64,000 nt of DNA from Sphingomonas zeae (GCF_014197135.1 NZ_JACIFA010000004.1:248001-312000), one strand, 5' to 3'. Shown: positions 7,744 through 16,836, counted from the stretch's first letter. Made by a program: numbers and translations. Notes: generated by a model from the sequence alone, not told the origin.

Positions 7744-9353
7744 CAGTCGTCGGTATCCGTAAAGCTAAAGGGATTGGTCGCCGCCGGCTGGGTCGGAACC
7801 GGCGGGCGCGGCAACGCCTTGTCCGCATTCGCCGCCGCGAGCAAGACCCCGGCGAGGACGACCGAAGCCTGACGCATGTCGTCCCCCTTCAGATGGTCGA
7901 AGGTATCGGCCGAGCTGTGATGGGTCCGGCTGCCATAATCCAGCGGGTCCTGGATGAACTGGAAACCCTGCACGCCGACCGCTTGCATGAAGACATGGTC
8001 GGTTCCGCCGGTCGTCCGCTGCACCACATTGCCCGCCCCCATCGAGGCATAGGGCGACAGCCATTCCTTCAGCATCGGCACCGCCGCCGGGTTGTTCTCG
8101 GCATAGATCCCGCGCAGCTTGCCCGAGCCATTGTCGATGTTGAAATAGGCCGCGAGGTCGCCGTAACCGGGCTTGGGCGTGATCGGCCAGCGATTGGTCC
8201 AGCCATAATAGCGCTTCAGGCCGGTCTGCGGCGCGTCGCCGGGGCGGCCGCGCGTCGCCAGATGCTGCTCGACATAGGCCATGGAGCCCAGAATGCCCTG
8301 CTCCTCGCCCGACCAGAGCGCGAAGCGGATGGTACGCCGAGGCCGCTGGCCGGTGGCGGCCAGGATACGCGCCGCCTCCATCACCATCGCGCTGCCCGCC
8401 GCATTGTCGGCCGCGCCGTCGCCCGCGACCCAGCTGTCGAGATGCGCGCCCGCCATCACATAGCCCGCCTTGGGATCGGTGCCGGGGATTTCGGCGATAA
8501 TGTTGTAAGCGTTGACGTCGCTGTCGTCATAGCGGACGTCGCTCAGCACCTCGATCGTCGGCGCGGGGCCGATCTTGGTCAGACGTGCAAGCCGGCGATA
8601 ATCCTCGGCCGCCAGCTCGATACCGGGCACCACGGGTGTCTCGCCCCGCCCGAACAGATAGCCCTCGCCGTGGACCAGCTTGCCGTCGCGATAACTCTGG
8701 GTGACGTAAGCGACCGCGCCCTCGGCCTTCAGGAAGGCGTCGAGCTTCTGCGCGAAGTCGAGCCGCTTCAGCCGGCGGTCGGCGCTGTCGGGATCATGCT
8801 CGGGCTGGACGTACAGGTCGAGTTTGGTGATGTCCTCGCCGGTCAGGCGGCGGAAGGGCGCGGACCCGGGCTCGTCACCCGTGCCCGGCAGCGACACCAT
8901 CACGATCTTGCCGCGCAGCTGGCCCCGCCATTTGTCGAAGTCCCGCTCGCGCTTCATGGGCGCGACGATCACGGGGGCGGTCACCGCGCCGTTGGTGCCG
9001 GGCGTCCAGGCGATCGGGATCGCCGTCAGTTGCAGAGGGCGGGGCGACACCATGCGCACGCTCGCCCGCTCGATCGACCAGCCACGCCCAAAGGCGAAGC
9101 CCTCCTTATGGACGTTCTTCAGGCCCCATTTGGCGAACTGCTCGGCGGTCCAGCCCTCTGCGGCGCGCATGGCGGGACTGTTGGTCATGCGCGGACCGAT
9201 CACATCGGTCAGATGCTCGGCGGTCTGCATCACCTGGCTGTGATTCATCCCCTCGTCGATGATGCGATTGGCGGCGCCCCGATCCTGCGCGGATGCGCCG
9301 GCGGCAGGCAAAAGGGCGACAGCCGCGACGGCGGCAAGCAAGTGTGTGCGCAT
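7743..9353 (-). CDS. Exported M28-family zinc metallopeptidase
   Basis: A 536-residue protein with a signal peptide (MRTHLLAAVAAVALLPAAGASA). The dizinc aminopeptidase core has GAHLDSW, GAADNAAGSA, WSGEEQGILGS and a late His in RTHHSSADTFDHL. The zinc ligands His, Asp, Glu, Asp and His can be matched to these motifs. The insert of about 200 residues before the catalytic core fits a PA domain. It probably acts in the periplasm or outside on peptides. The ATG at 9353 gives the signal peptide directly. It is upstream of rlmB and overlaps it by one base. Confidence 0.92.
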   Translation of the reverse strand: MRTHLLAAVAAVALLPAAGASAQDRGAANRIIDEGMNHSQVMQTAEHLTDVIGPRMTNSPAMRAAEGWTAEQFAKWGLKNVHKEGFAFGRGWSIERASVRMVSPRPLQLTAIPIAWTPGTNGAVTAPVIVAPMKRERDFDKWRGQLRGKIVMVSLPGTGDEPGSAPFRRLTGEDITKLDLYVQPEHDPDSADRRLKRLDFAQKLDAFLKAEGAVAYVTQSYRDGKLVHGEGYLFGRGETPVVPGIELAAEDYRRLARLTKIGPAPTIEVLSDVRYDDSDVNAYNIIAEIPGTDPKAGYVMAGAHLDSWVAGDGAADNAAGSAMVMEAARILAATGQRPRRTIRFALWSGEEQGILGSMAYVEQHLATRGRPGDAPQTGLKRYYGWTNRWPITPKPGYGDLAAYFNIDNGSGKLRGIYAENNPAAVPMLKEWLSPYASMGAGNVVQRTTGGTDHVFMQAVGVQGFQFIQDPLDYGSRTHHSSADTFDHLKGDDMRQASVVLAGVLLAAANADKALPRPPVPTQPAATNPFSFTDTDD

Positions 9354-9465
9354 GATATTCGAGAACCCCCGGGAAATTCTGCTATGAGGCAGAGGCTATG
9401 TCCCGATCACGGGACATGCAAGCAACCCGATCAGCCATGCCGTGCGGAAAACGCATAAAACGGCG

Positions 9466-9494
9466 TTGACAGCCGCGTTCGGCTTCGGCATTGG
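9466..9494 (+). promoter_or_regulatory. Possible promoter of the tRNA-Tyr/tRNA-Gly pair
   Basis: A consensus -35 box TTGACA (9466-9471) is followed after 17 nt by CATTGG (9489-9494), a poor -10 match, about 30 nt before the tRNA-Tyr gene. The -35 and spacing are good and the -10 is weak, so this is tentative. Confidence 0.4.
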
Positions 9495-9524
9495 GCGCGC
9501 CTCGCTCCGATGGAGTGACACCCC

Positions 9525-9610
9525 GGAAGGGTGGCCGAGTGGTTAAAGGCAGCAGACTGTAAATCTGCCCGCGTGAGCGTACACTGGTTCGAATCCAGTC
9601 CCTTCCACCA
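9525..9610 (+). tRNA. tRNA-Tyr (anticodon GTA)
   Basis: The acceptor arms GGAAGGG (9525-9531) and CCCTTCC (9600-9606) pair fully, followed by discriminator A and encoded CCA. The anticodon stem GCAGA/TCTGC encloses CTGTAAA with anticodon GTA at 9559-9561. A long variable arm (CCGCGTGAGCG region) fits class II tRNA-Tyr. The T-loop reads GGTTCGAATCC. Confidence 0.97.
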
Positions 9611-9653
9611 TCCCCGCCGATCGGCTAGGGTCGAGAAGCGGCGCTGGACTTGA

Positions 9654-9727
9654 GCGGGTATAGCACAATGGTAGTGCAGCAGCCTTCCAAGCTGAATACA
9701 CGGGTTCGATTCCCGTTACCCGCTCCA
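9654..9727 (+). tRNA. tRNA-Gly (anticodon TCC)
   Basis: The acceptor arms GCGGGTA (9654-9660) and TACCCGC (9717-9723) pair perfectly, followed by T and encoded CCA. The anticodon loop CTTCCAA carries TCC, and the T-arm is CGGGTTCGATTCCCG. It lies 43 nt after tRNA-Tyr and is probably co-transcribed. Confidence 0.96.
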
Positions 9728-9831
9728 TCCATATCCGGTTCTTCCCCGAAAGATTTTCGTTGTCGCGCTTGACCCTCGCGGCAAACCGCGCCACGCGGCT
9801 CTCGTTTTAAGAATAAAAGAGAGTTCGCGTA

Positions 9832-10140
9832 ATGGCATCGGTCAATTTCGACATCCCCCACGACCTGGGTCATGCCGAAGCGCGGCGGCGGATCGAGCAG
9901 GGGCTTCCCAAGCTGGAGGCGCATATCCCCGGGGGCGGTCAGGTGACGTCCGAATGGCCCGCCGAGGACCGGCTGATCCTGACCATCATCGCCATGAGCC
10001 AGACGGTGAAGGCCGATATGGAGATCGCCGACGACGCGCTGCGCGGCACGGTGACGATCCCGATGATGTTGTCGATGATGGCGGGGCCGATCAGCGATTT
10101 CGTGAAGACCAGCGCGGAAAAGATGCTCGCCAAGGCCTAA
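9832..10140 (+). CDS. Polyhydroxyalkanoic acid system family protein
   Basis: A 102-residue protein recognised by its N-terminus, NFDIPHDLGHAEARRRIEQG, and the later pattern MSQTVKADMEIADDALRGTV. These match the small family annotated as putative polyhydroxyalkanoic acid system protein, found next to PHA genes in some bacteria and alone in sphingomonads. No PHA synthase or phasin lies nearby, so a role in PHA storage is only a family label. AAGAGAG sits about 10 nt before the ATG. Confidence 0.85.
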   Translation: MASVNFDIPHDLGHAEARRRIEQGLPKLEAHIPGGGQVTSEWPAEDRLILTIIAMSQTVKADMEIADDALRGTVTIPMMLSMMAGPISDFVKTSAEKMLAKA

Positions 10141-10211
10141 TTCCCTTTTCGACCCGACACGGGGGGCAAAGGGATCGCCGGGATGCGGCCAAAACGCCCT
10201 ATCGCTCCAGG

Positions 10212-10421
10212 CTAAGGGCGATTCCGATGGGACAGGTGCCGGGTCGCGACGCCGACCAGCACCGCCGTCGACAGCAGAATGGACGAGACGAGGCCGCCGA
10301 TGGCGAGCAGGCCGCCGCTCGTGACCCGCAGATGGGCGCGCATGTCGAGGGCGCGCCCGGCGGAGACGCGAAGCATCGCCTTTTGAGAGACGGGATGGGG
10401 GCGGGGCGAATGTAAAGCCAT
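10212..10421 (-). CDS. Small hypothetical membrane protein
   Basis: A 69-residue frame with one clear hydrophobic segment, GLLAIGGLVSSILLSTAVLV, near the C-terminus and a basic tail ATRHLSHRNRP. GGAG is found 4 nt before the ATG at 10421. The N-terminal part (MLRVSAGRALDMRAHLR) is helical and basic. I do not recognise a domain. The call is supported by the ribosome-binding site, membrane segment and lack of any competing frame. An internal start at 10376 (MLRVSAG) is possible. Confidence 0.6.
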   Translation of the reverse strand: MALHSPRPHPVSQKAMLRVSAGRALDMRAHLRVTSGGLLAIGGLVSSILLSTAVLVGVATRHLSHRNRP

Positions 10422-10612
10422 GTCGCTCCAACGCGCCGGTCGTCCAGCGGTTCAGCGGACGATCGGAACGGCCCGTCACCTGGCGGCCGATGGTCACGCG
10501 GTGTCGCGGCCCAGCCTGGCGTTGGCGGTTGAGGCCCGGATAGGCGCGCAAGTCGGTCTCGTGACGCCACGAGGACTGGCATCCCTGTCCAAGCGCCCTT
10601 AAGTCCGTTCAT

Positions 10613-11959
10613 ATGCTGACCCCCGAACAAGCCCGCGACCGGGCCGCCGATATCGTCGCCCGTGCCCGCGCCGCCGGAGCCGATGCCGCCGACGCGATCT
10701 TTGCCGCCGATGCCGCGCTGGAAGTATCCGTTCGTCTCGGTGCGCTGGAGGATGTCGGCCGGTCCGAGAGCGAGGAACTGGGCCTTCGCGTCTTCGTCGG
10801 GCGGCGTTCGGCCAGCGTGTCGACCTCGGACCTGTCCGGCGACGCGATGGACCGGACGGTCGAGCGCGCCGTAGCCATGGCACGCGAGGCGCCCGAGGAT
10901 CGCTGGGCGGGCCTCGCGCCCGAGGAACGGCTGCTGCACGGCGCACCGCCCATGCTCGACCTGGATGATGGCGGCGAGGTCGCGCCAGAGTCGCTCCGTG
11001 CCGCCGCGCTCGAAGCCGAAGAGGCTGCGCGCGCCGTGGCGGGCGTGACCAATTCCGAAGGGGCGGGCGCGTCGGCCTCGCGCGTCGTCTCGGCGCTGGC
11101 GACCAGCCATGGCTTCGCGGCGGGCTATGCCGCCACCGGCTACGGTCTGTCCGTCAGCGTGGTTGCAGGCGAGGGCGCAGGCATGCAGCGCGACTACGCC
11201 CATCACGGCGCGCGCCTGCGCCGCCTGCTGGAAAGCCCCGAGGCGATCGGCGCCCGCGCGGGTGAACGGACGGTCGCGCGGCTCCATCCGGGTAAGCTGG
11301 TGAGCGGCGCGATGCCGGTCGTCTATGACCCCCGTGTCGGATCGTCGCTGGTCGGGCATCTCGTTTCGGCGATCGCGGGGGCGGCGATCACGCGCCGGAC
11401 CAGCTTCCTGCTCGATCGGCTGGGGGAGCAGGTGATGGCGGCCGGCATCCGGATCGAGGACGATCCCCACCGCCCGCACGGCCTGCGCTCACGCCCCTTT
11501 GACGGCGAGGGGCTGGCGGTGTCGCCGACCGCGATCGTCGAGGACGGGGTGCTGGAAACCTGGCTGCTCGATTCCGCCTCGGCCCGGCAATTGGGACTGG
11601 AGCCCACCGGCCATGCTGCGCGCGGCACCAGCGGCGCGCCGGGCGTGTCGACCAGCAACCTATATATGGCGGCGGGGCGCGTGCCGGTCGACACGCTGAT
11701 CGCCGATATTGTCGACGGCGTGTATGTCACCGAGTTGATCGGCAGCGGTGTGAACCCCGTCACCGGCGACTATAGCCGCGGCGCGGCGGGCTTTCGCATC
11801 GTGAACGGACGGATCGCAGAGCCGGTTGCGGAGTTCACTGTGGCAGGCAATCTGAAGGATATGTTCCTCGGCATGACCCCGGCCAATGATCTGGAGTTCC
11901 GCTATGGCGTGAATGTGCCGACGCTGCGCATCGATGGAATGACGGTTGCCGGCGGCTGA
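10613..11959 (+). CDS. pmbA: TldD/PmbA family metalloprotease-like protein (PmbA/TldE)
   Basis: PmbA (TldE) pairs with TldD as a hetero-complex that cleaves small peptides, known from microcin B17 maturation and CcdA turnover. The 448-residue protein has the N-terminal DAADAIFAADAALEVSVRLG, a middle PVVYDPRVGSSLVGHL, and the C-terminal region NLYMAAG...VTELIG..VNPVTGDYSRGAAGF typical of the non-metal-binding TldE partner; the HExxxH motif of TldD is absent. The tldD gene is not in the window. The next gene overlaps its 3' end by 14 nt. Confidence 0.93.
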   Translation: MLTPEQARDRAADIVARARAAGADAADAIFAADAALEVSVRLGALEDVGRSESEELGLRVFVGRRSASVSTSDLSGDAMDRTVERAVAMAREAPEDRWAGLAPEERLLHGAPPMLDLDDGGEVAPESLRAAALEAEEAARAVAGVTNSEGAGASASRVVSALATSHGFAAGYAATGYGLSVSVVAGEGAGMQRDYAHHGARLRRLLESPEAIGARAGERTVARLHPGKLVSGAMPVVYDPRVGSSLVGHLVSAIAGAAITRRTSFLLDRLGEQVMAAGIRIEDDPHRPHGLRSRPFDGEGLAVSPTAIVEDGVLETWLLDSASARQLGLEPTGHAARGTSGAPGVSTSNLYMAAGRVPVDTLIADIVDGVYVTELIGSGVNPVTGDYSRGAAGFRIVNGRIAEPVAEFTVAGNLKDMFLGMTPANDLEFRYGVNVPTLRIDGMTVAGG

Positions 11960-12752
11960 CCCGATCCCGCCAGACCTGATTCCTGCAATCGTGGCGGCGG
12001 TGCGTGAGGCGGCGGCGATGGCGTTGGCCCGTTGGCGTACCGATTTTCACCGATGGGAAAAGACCCCGGGCAGCCCGGTGTGCGAGGTCGATCTGGATGT
12101 CGACCGGATGCTGTACGCGCGGCTCCACGCGCTGATCCCCGATGCGGGCTGGTTGTCGGAGGAGACGGCAGACAAGCCCGACCGGCTGGCGGCCCGGCGC
12201 GTCTGGGTGGTCGACCCGATCGACGGGACGCGCGACTATATTCGCGGGCGGGAGGGCTGGGCGGTCTCCGTCGCGCTGGTCGAGGATGGTCGGCCCGTGG
12301 TCGGGATGCTGGCCGCGCCCGCCCGCGGCGAGTTGTGGCTGGCGCGGGCGGGGCACGGCGCGACCCGCAATGGTAGCCCGCTGAGCGCGGGCTATTGCCG
12401 CCAGATGCCGGGCGCGCGCGTGCCGGTCGATGCCTTGCCCAAGGCCGACCGCGATCTGGTCGCCGTGTTCAAGCCCAACTCGATCGCGCTGCGCATTGCC
12501 ATGGTCGCCGCCGACGAGGCCGATCTGGTCGCGACCTTACGCTGGGGCAATGAGTGGGACATCGCCGCCGCCGCCCTGATCGCATCGGAAGCCGGGGCAG
12601 GGGTCGCCGATGCGCTGGGCCAGCCGCTGCTCTTCAACAAGCCCGATCCCCGCGCCTTTGGCGTGCTGGTGACGGCGCGCGGGCTTCAGGATGCGGCGGT
12701 CGAGCGGCTCGCGCCGCGTGCCCGCGAGGTTATCGTCCCCGTCACGCGCTGA
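11946..12752 (+). CDS. Inositol monophosphatase / CysQ-like 3'(2'),5'-bisphosphate nucleotidase
   Basis: A 268-residue Mg-dependent, lithium-sensitive-type phosphatase. Metal ligands are visible in WLSEET, VDPIDGTRDYI and the C-terminal GNEWDIAAAALIASEAGAG. The protein could act on PAP in sulfur assimilation (CysQ role) or on inositol phosphates; the sequence alone does not decide. The start is taken as TTG at 11946, inside the end of pmbA, because the protein MPAADPIPPDLIPAIV aligns with the expected N-terminal helix. A GTG near 11992 is an alternative. The 3' end overlaps the convergent sirtuin gene by 11 nt. Confidence 0.85.
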   Translation: MPAADPIPPDLIPAIVAAVREAAAMALARWRTDFHRWEKTPGSPVCEVDLDVDRMLYARLHALIPDAGWLSEETADKPDRLAARRVWVVDPIDGTRDYIRGREGWAVSVALVEDGRPVVGMLAAPARGELWLARAGHGATRNGSPLSAGYCRQMPGARVPVDALPKADRDLVAVFKPNSIALRIAMVAADEADLVATLRWGNEWDIAAAALIASEAGAGVADALGQPLLFNKPDPRAFGVLVTARGLQDAAVERLAPRAREVIVPVTR

Positions 12753-13443
12753 GCATCTGCTCCACCCATTCGGGCACGCGCCGCCCCGCCGGGCCGAGGC
12801 GGCTTTCGTCGAACCAGCCGCTGCCCTCCGACCGATCGAGATTGAGCTCCAGTGTCCGCGCGCCATGGGCGCTTGCCATCCGCACGAACCCCGCCGCCGG
12901 ATAAACCGCGCCCGAGGTGCCGATCGACACGAACAGGTCGGCCTCGGAAAGCGCTGCCTCGATCCGGTCCATATGATAGGGGATCTCGCCGAAGAACACG
13001 ATGTCGGGCCGCATGCGCGGTGCGGCGCAGGCGGGGCAGGGCGTGCCGGGCGGCAAATCGCCCTGCCAGTCGAACCGCTCTCCACAGGCCGCGCACAGCG
13101 CCCGCTTCAGCGCGCCATGCATATGCAGCATCCGCGTCGCGCCCGCCCGCTCGTGCAGGTCGTCGACATTCTGTGTGACGATCAGCAAGTCGCCCGGCCA
13201 CTCGCGGTCCAGCCGCGCCAGCGCCTCATGCGCCGCATTGGGCGCGACCCCGGACAGCGCTGCCCGCCGTAGGTCGTAGAAACGGTGAACCAGCTCAGGA
13301 TCGGCGGCCAGCGCTTCGGGCGTGCAGACATCCTCGACCCGGTGCCCCTCCCACAGCCCGCCGGGGCCACGAAAGGTGGCGATACCGGATTCTGCGGAGA
13401 TGCCTGCGCCGGTGAGGATGACGATGTTGCGGACGGGATGCAT
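12742..13443 (-). CDS. cobB: NAD-dependent protein deacylase, sirtuin (CobB-like)
   Basis: Removes acyl groups from protein lysines using NAD. The 233-residue protein has GAGISAESGIATFRG (NAD site), the catalytic His region LHMHGALKRALC after TQNVDDLHERAG, and four zinc cysteines in CAACGERF and CPACAAP. The pair Y and R in YDLRR, near residue 60, is the mark of class III sirtuins, which favour succinyl and malonyl lysine (SIRT5/CobB type). It ends in an 11-nt convergent overlap with the IMPase-like gene. Confidence 0.95.
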   Translation of the reverse strand: MHPVRNIVILTGAGISAESGIATFRGPGGLWEGHRVEDVCTPEALAADPELVHRFYDLRRAALSGVAPNAAHEALARLDREWPGDLLIVTQNVDDLHERAGATRMLHMHGALKRALCAACGERFDWQGDLPPGTPCPACAAPRMRPDIVFFGEIPYHMDRIEAALSEADLFVSIGTSGAVYPAAGFVRMASAHGARTLELNLDRSEGSGWFDESRLGPAGRRVPEWVEQMLSA

Positions 13444-13888
13444 GGTGGTGAGGATAGGCTGTGTCTGCTTTGTCGGGAATGGGGAGAAGCGGACGTTTCG
13501 CTTGGGCGGCTAGCATTCCCGATGGCTCGTGGGCTGGCCCTTGTCTTGACCGGACGGATTCGCGCCTAAGATGGAGGCTCGGGGCTATCCCCTGTGCATA
13601 GGCTTATGTCCGTGTCCGAGATCATCACCGACGCGGCCGCCACCCCAAACCGCCGCGCCGCAGCCCGGCAAGGTGGTGACGCATCCCGATAAGCTGCGAC
13701 CCATTCCGATAGGGACACAACTTGATATCCGACGACCAGATCAACGTCAGAAAGTGGCACAGCGATGGCCCCGGAGCCTCCCGCCGGCCGTTGAACGGGG
13801 CGTATCGCAGCCGGTTTCCCTCGACCGCAACCTGTGTAATGGAGCCGCTCATGACGACCCGCATCCTCCTGTCGCCCAAGGCCTCCGC
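13444..13888. other. 445-nt leader region upstream of dapB
   Basis: No confident gene. On the + strand, TTGACC (13546-13551) and TAAGAT (13567-13572) resemble a promoter with a short 15-nt spacer. A 28-codon ORF begins at 13606 and a 56-codon TTG ORF at 13722-13892 ends by overlapping the dapB ATG. The frame of dapB itself stays open back to 13571 without a start-site signal. The length of the leader leaves room for regulation, but I recognise no riboswitch. Confidence 0.5.
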
Positions 13889-13892
13889 ATGA
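13722..13892 (+). CDS. Possible small upstream ORF overlapping the dapB start
   Basis: A 56-codon frame begins with TTG at 13722, preceded 7 nt upstream by AGGGA, and ends with TGA at 13890-13892 inside the dapB start (ATGA overlap). The product is basic, begins near SDDQINVRKWHSD and ends MTTRILLSPKASA. Third positions are fairly GC-rich. I recognise no domain. It may be a leader peptide coupled to dapB, or chance. Confidence 0.25.
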   Translation: MISDDQINVRKWHSDGPGASRRPLNGAYRSRFPSTATCVMEPLMTTRILLSPKASA

Positions 13893-14617
13893 CCGCTATC
13901 GGCATCTATGGCAGCGCCGGTCGCATGGGCCGCGCCATTGCCGACCTGATCGAGGGTGAGGGTGCGACCCTGGCGGGGGGGTGCGATTCGCACGATGATC
14001 CGGTCGCGTTGGCCGAGACTGCCGACGTGCTGGTCGACTTCTCGATCGCGGGGGCGCTCGACGCGCATCTGGCGGCCGCCCGCGCGGCGCGGACCCCCAT
14101 CGTGATCGGCACCACCGGCCTTTCCCCGGTGCAGCACGCGGCCATCGACGCCGCCGCGACCGAGATCGCGGTGCTTCAGACCGGCAACACCTCGCTCGGC
14201 ATCACGCTGCTCGCCAATCTGGTGCGCGAGGCGGCTGCTCGGCTGGGCACCGATTGGGATATCGAAATCACCGAGATGCATCACCGGCACAAGGTCGATG
14301 CGCCCTCGGGCACCGCGCTGCTGCTGGGCGAGGCGGCGGCGGCGGGGCGGGGGCATAGCCTGTCCGAGCTGCGTGTCGATGGCCGCGCGGGATTGGTCGG
14401 CGCGCGGACCGAGGGGACGATCGGCATGGCGGCGCTGCGCGGTGGATCGGTGATCGGCGACCATGAGGTGATCTTCGCGGGCGAGGGCGAGCGGGTGACG
14501 CTGGGTCATTTCGCGCAGGACCGCACCATTTTCGCACGTGGCGCTGTGCGCGCCGCGCTGTGGCTCGCGGGGCAGGCGCCGGGGCGCTATCGCATGGGCG
14601 ACGTGCTGGGTCTGTAA
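13889..14617 (+). CDS. dapB: 4-hydroxy-tetrahydrodipicolinate reductase
   Basis: Second committed step of lysine and diaminopimelate synthesis, NAD(P)H-dependent reduction. The 242-residue protein starts MTAIGIYGSAGRMGRAI, a Rossmann motif. It has the signature EITEMHHRHKVDAPSGTA with the substrate-binding HxHK and GT elements, then LRGGSVIGDHEVIFAG. It is slightly shorter than E. coli DapB (273). The ATG at 13889 is fixed by the glycine-rich motif directly after it. nth follows after 5 nt, so the two are probably co-transcribed. Confidence 0.97.
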   Translation: MTAIGIYGSAGRMGRAIADLIEGEGATLAGGCDSHDDPVALAETADVLVDFSIAGALDAHLAAARAARTPIVIGTTGLSPVQHAAIDAAATEIAVLQTGNTSLGITLLANLVREAAARLGTDWDIEITEMHHRHKVDAPSGTALLLGEAAAAGRGHSLSELRVDGRAGLVGARTEGTIGMAALRGGSVIGDHEVIFAGEGERVTLGHFAQDRTIFARGAVRAALWLAGQAPGRYRMGDVLGL

Positions 14618-14622
14618 GGGGC

Positions 14623-15291
14623 ATGAAGAAGGCGGACGTCGTCGAATTCTACCACCGGCTGGCGGAGGCAAACCCGCATCCCGAAACCGAGCTGGAATAT
14701 CGCAACCCCTATACGCTGGTCGTCGCGGTCGCGCTGTCGGCGCAGGCGACCGATATCGGAGTGAACAAGGCCACGCGCGCGTTGTTCGCCGAGGTCGACA
14801 CGCCCGAAAAAATGCTGGACCTGGGCGAGGACGGGCTGAAACAGCACATCAAGACGATCGGGCTGTTCAATACCAAGGCCAAGAACGTCATCGCCCTGTC
14901 GCAGATGCTCGTCGACGATTATGGCGGCCAAGTGCCCGAGGATCGCGAGGCGCTGGAACGTCTGCCGGGTGTCGGGCGCAAGACCGCCAATGTCGTGCTC
15001 AACGTCGCCTTCGGGCACGAGACCTTCGCGGTCGACACCCATATCTTCCGCGTGTGCAATCGCACGGGCTTGGCCAAAGGCAAGACGCCGCTCGCGGTCG
15101 AGTTGAAGCTCGACAAGGCCACGCCGGCGCCGTTTCGGGTCCATGCGCATCACTGGCTGATCCTGCACGGCCGCTATATCTGCAAGGCGCGCCGCCCCGA
15201 ATGCTGGCGCTGCCCGGTCGAGGACCTGTGCGCCTATCGCCCCAAGCCCCCGGCGCCAGGGGCCGGGAGCGGAAAAGCGGCGGCGTCGTAA
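14623..15291 (+). CDS. nth: Endonuclease III (DNA glycosylase/AP lyase)
   Basis: Removes oxidised pyrimidines and cuts the abasic site. The 222-residue protein has the helix-hairpin-helix [13 protein letters not shown] with the catalytic Lys (GRKTA), the catalytic Asp in VDTHIFRV, and a [4Fe-4S] loop C-x6-C-x2-C-x5-C ([17 protein letters not shown]) near the end. The ATG at 14623 lies 5 nt after dapB. tRNA-Arg follows 46 nt downstream. Together with mutY, uvrB and the AlkA-like gene, four repair enzymes lie in this window, although not in one operon. Confidence 0.97.
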   Translation: MKKADVVEFYHRLAEANPHPETELEYRNPYTLVVAVALSAQATDIGVNKATRALFAEVDTPEKMLDLGEDGLKQHIKTIGLFNTKAKNVIALSQMLVDDYGGQVPEDREALERLPGVGRKTANVVLNVAFGHETFAVDTHIFRVCNRTGLAKGKTPLAVELKLDKATPAPFRVHAHHWLILHGRYICKARRPECWRCPVEDLCAYRPKPPAPGAGSGKAAAS

Positions 15292-15337
15292 AAAGGGCTG
15301 GCGCGGTGGAACTGGCGATGCTAGTCGGCCAGCCCAC

Positions 15338-15414
<77 letters not shown>

Positions 15415-15458
15415 GCTTTTCCATTTTCAGTTGGCTTTCAAGTGCTTGGCGCTGTCAC

Positions 15459-15485
15459 TGGCGAACCTTTCGCGAAGGTTCGCCA
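15459..15485. repeat. Perfect 10-bp stem-loop downstream of tRNA-Arg
   Basis: TGGCGAACCT (15459-15468) and AGGTTCGCCA (15476-15485) are exact complements around TTCGCGA. No U-tract follows. It could be a 3'-processing or termination structure for the tRNA transcript. The rest of 15415-15705 shows no gene. Confidence 0.6.
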
Positions 15486-15705
15486 TCAGCATTTCGCCTG
15501 CGGCGCTATCAGTGCTGTGATCGGTCCATGAGTTGATTGGTTGGTTCGAGCACTCTGCTTCGACGAAGCGCCGGGCAGCCGCCTTACGGCTTCCTCGCGG
15601 GAAGATGCATGGAAAGCCGCGACGCCACGCGATAAGAGCGCCCCGTCAGCGGAGTGCAGGCCCGTCCCGGCATTCCGCGCGTGGAGAAATGAGGCTGCTC
15701 GAGCA

Positions 15706-16836
15706 ATGATTATTTCCGCCCCGACCGATTATCGGGAGGCCGCGCGTCGCCGCCTGCCGCCGTTCCTGTTTCACTATATTGATGGTGGTGCGAACGGCGA
15801 ACATACGCTGCGCCATAATGTCGACGATCTGGCGGGGATCGAACTGCGCCAACGGGTGCTGCGCAACGTCGCTGATCTGAGCCTGGAGACCGAATTGTTC
15901 GGCACCTCGCTCGCCATGCCGGTCGTGCTGGCGCCGGTCGGACTGACCGGCATGTATGCGAGGCGCGGCGAGGTACAGGCGGCGCGGGCGGCGGCGGCGG
16001 CGCAGGTGCCGTTCACATTGTCGACCGTCTCGGTCTGCGCGATCCGGGAAGTGCAGGCAGCATCCTCCGCACCGATCTGGTTCCAGCTTTACGTGCTGAA
16101 GGACCGGGGCTTCATGCGCGATGCGCTGGAGCGGGCGCAGGCGGCGGGGGTGACGACCCTGGTCTTCACCGTCGATATGCCGGTCCCGGGATCGCGCTAC
16201 CGCGATGCGCATTCGGGCATGTCGGGGCCGAACGCGGCGTTCCGGCGGATGGTGCAGGCGGCAACGCATCCGCGCTGGGCCTGGGATGTGGGGCTTCGCG
16301 GGCGGCCACATGATCTGGGCAATATCTCGGCCTATCGCGGCGCGCCGACCGCGCTGGAGGATTATATCGGCTGGCTGGGCGCCAATTTCGACCCCTCGAT
16401 CGCGTGGCGCGACCTGGAATGGATTCGCGACATGTGGAAGGGCGCGATCGTGATCAAGGGCATTCTCGATCCCGAGGATGCGCGCGACGCGGTGCGGTTC
16501 GGCGCGAATGGGATCGTCGTGTCCAACCATGGCGGGCGGCAGCTGGACGGCGTTTCCTCGACCGCGCGCGCGCTGCCCCGCATCGCCGATGCGGTGGCGG
16601 GCGAGTTGAAGCTGCTGGCGGATTCGGGCGTGCGGTCCGGGCTGGATGTGGTCCGGATGCTGGCGCTGGGTGCGGATGCGGTGATGCTGGGCCGGGCATT
16701 CATCTATGCGCTGGCGGCGGACGGAGAAGCGGGCGTCGCCAACCTGCTGCGCCTGTTTGCGGCCGAGATGCGGGTCGCGATGACGCTGACCGGCGTGCGT
16801 ACCATTGCGGAGATCGACCGGACGGCCTTGGCCTGA
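15706..16836 (+). CDS. lldD: L-lactate dehydrogenase, FMN-dependent (LldD)
   Basis: Membrane-associated, quinone-linked oxidation of L-lactate to pyruvate. The 376-residue sequence follows the enterobacterial LldD closely along its whole length: [20 protein letters not shown] at the start, [18 protein letters not shown], and [20 protein letters not shown]. The catalytic His and Arg lie in [12 protein letters not shown], with [15 protein letters not shown] and LGRAF for FMN binding. The ATG at 15706 matches the family start. No lldP permease or lldR regulator is adjacent. A palindromic element begins at the base after the stop. Confidence 0.96.
   Translation: MIISAPTDYREAARRRLPPFLFHYIDGGANGEHTLRHNVDDLAGIELRQRVLRNVADLSLETELFGTSLAMPVVLAPVGLTGMYARRGEVQAARAAAAAQVPFTLSTVSVCAIREVQAASSAPIWFQLYVLKDRGFMRDALERAQAAGVTTLVFTVDMPVPGSRYRDAHSGMSGPNAAFRRMVQAATHPRWAWDVGLRGRPHDLGNISAYRGAPTALEDYIGWLGANFDPSIAWRDLEWIRDMWKGAIVIKGILDPEDARDAVRFGANGIVVSNHGGRQLDGVSSTARALPRIADAVAGELKLLADSGVRSGLDVVRMLALGADAVMLGRAFIYALAADGEAGVANLLRLFAAEMRVAMTLTGVRTIAEIDRTALA

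Noticed and set aside
13606..13692. 28-codon ATG ORF in the dapB leader
   Set aside because: Very short and without a good ribosome-binding site; no support beyond being open.
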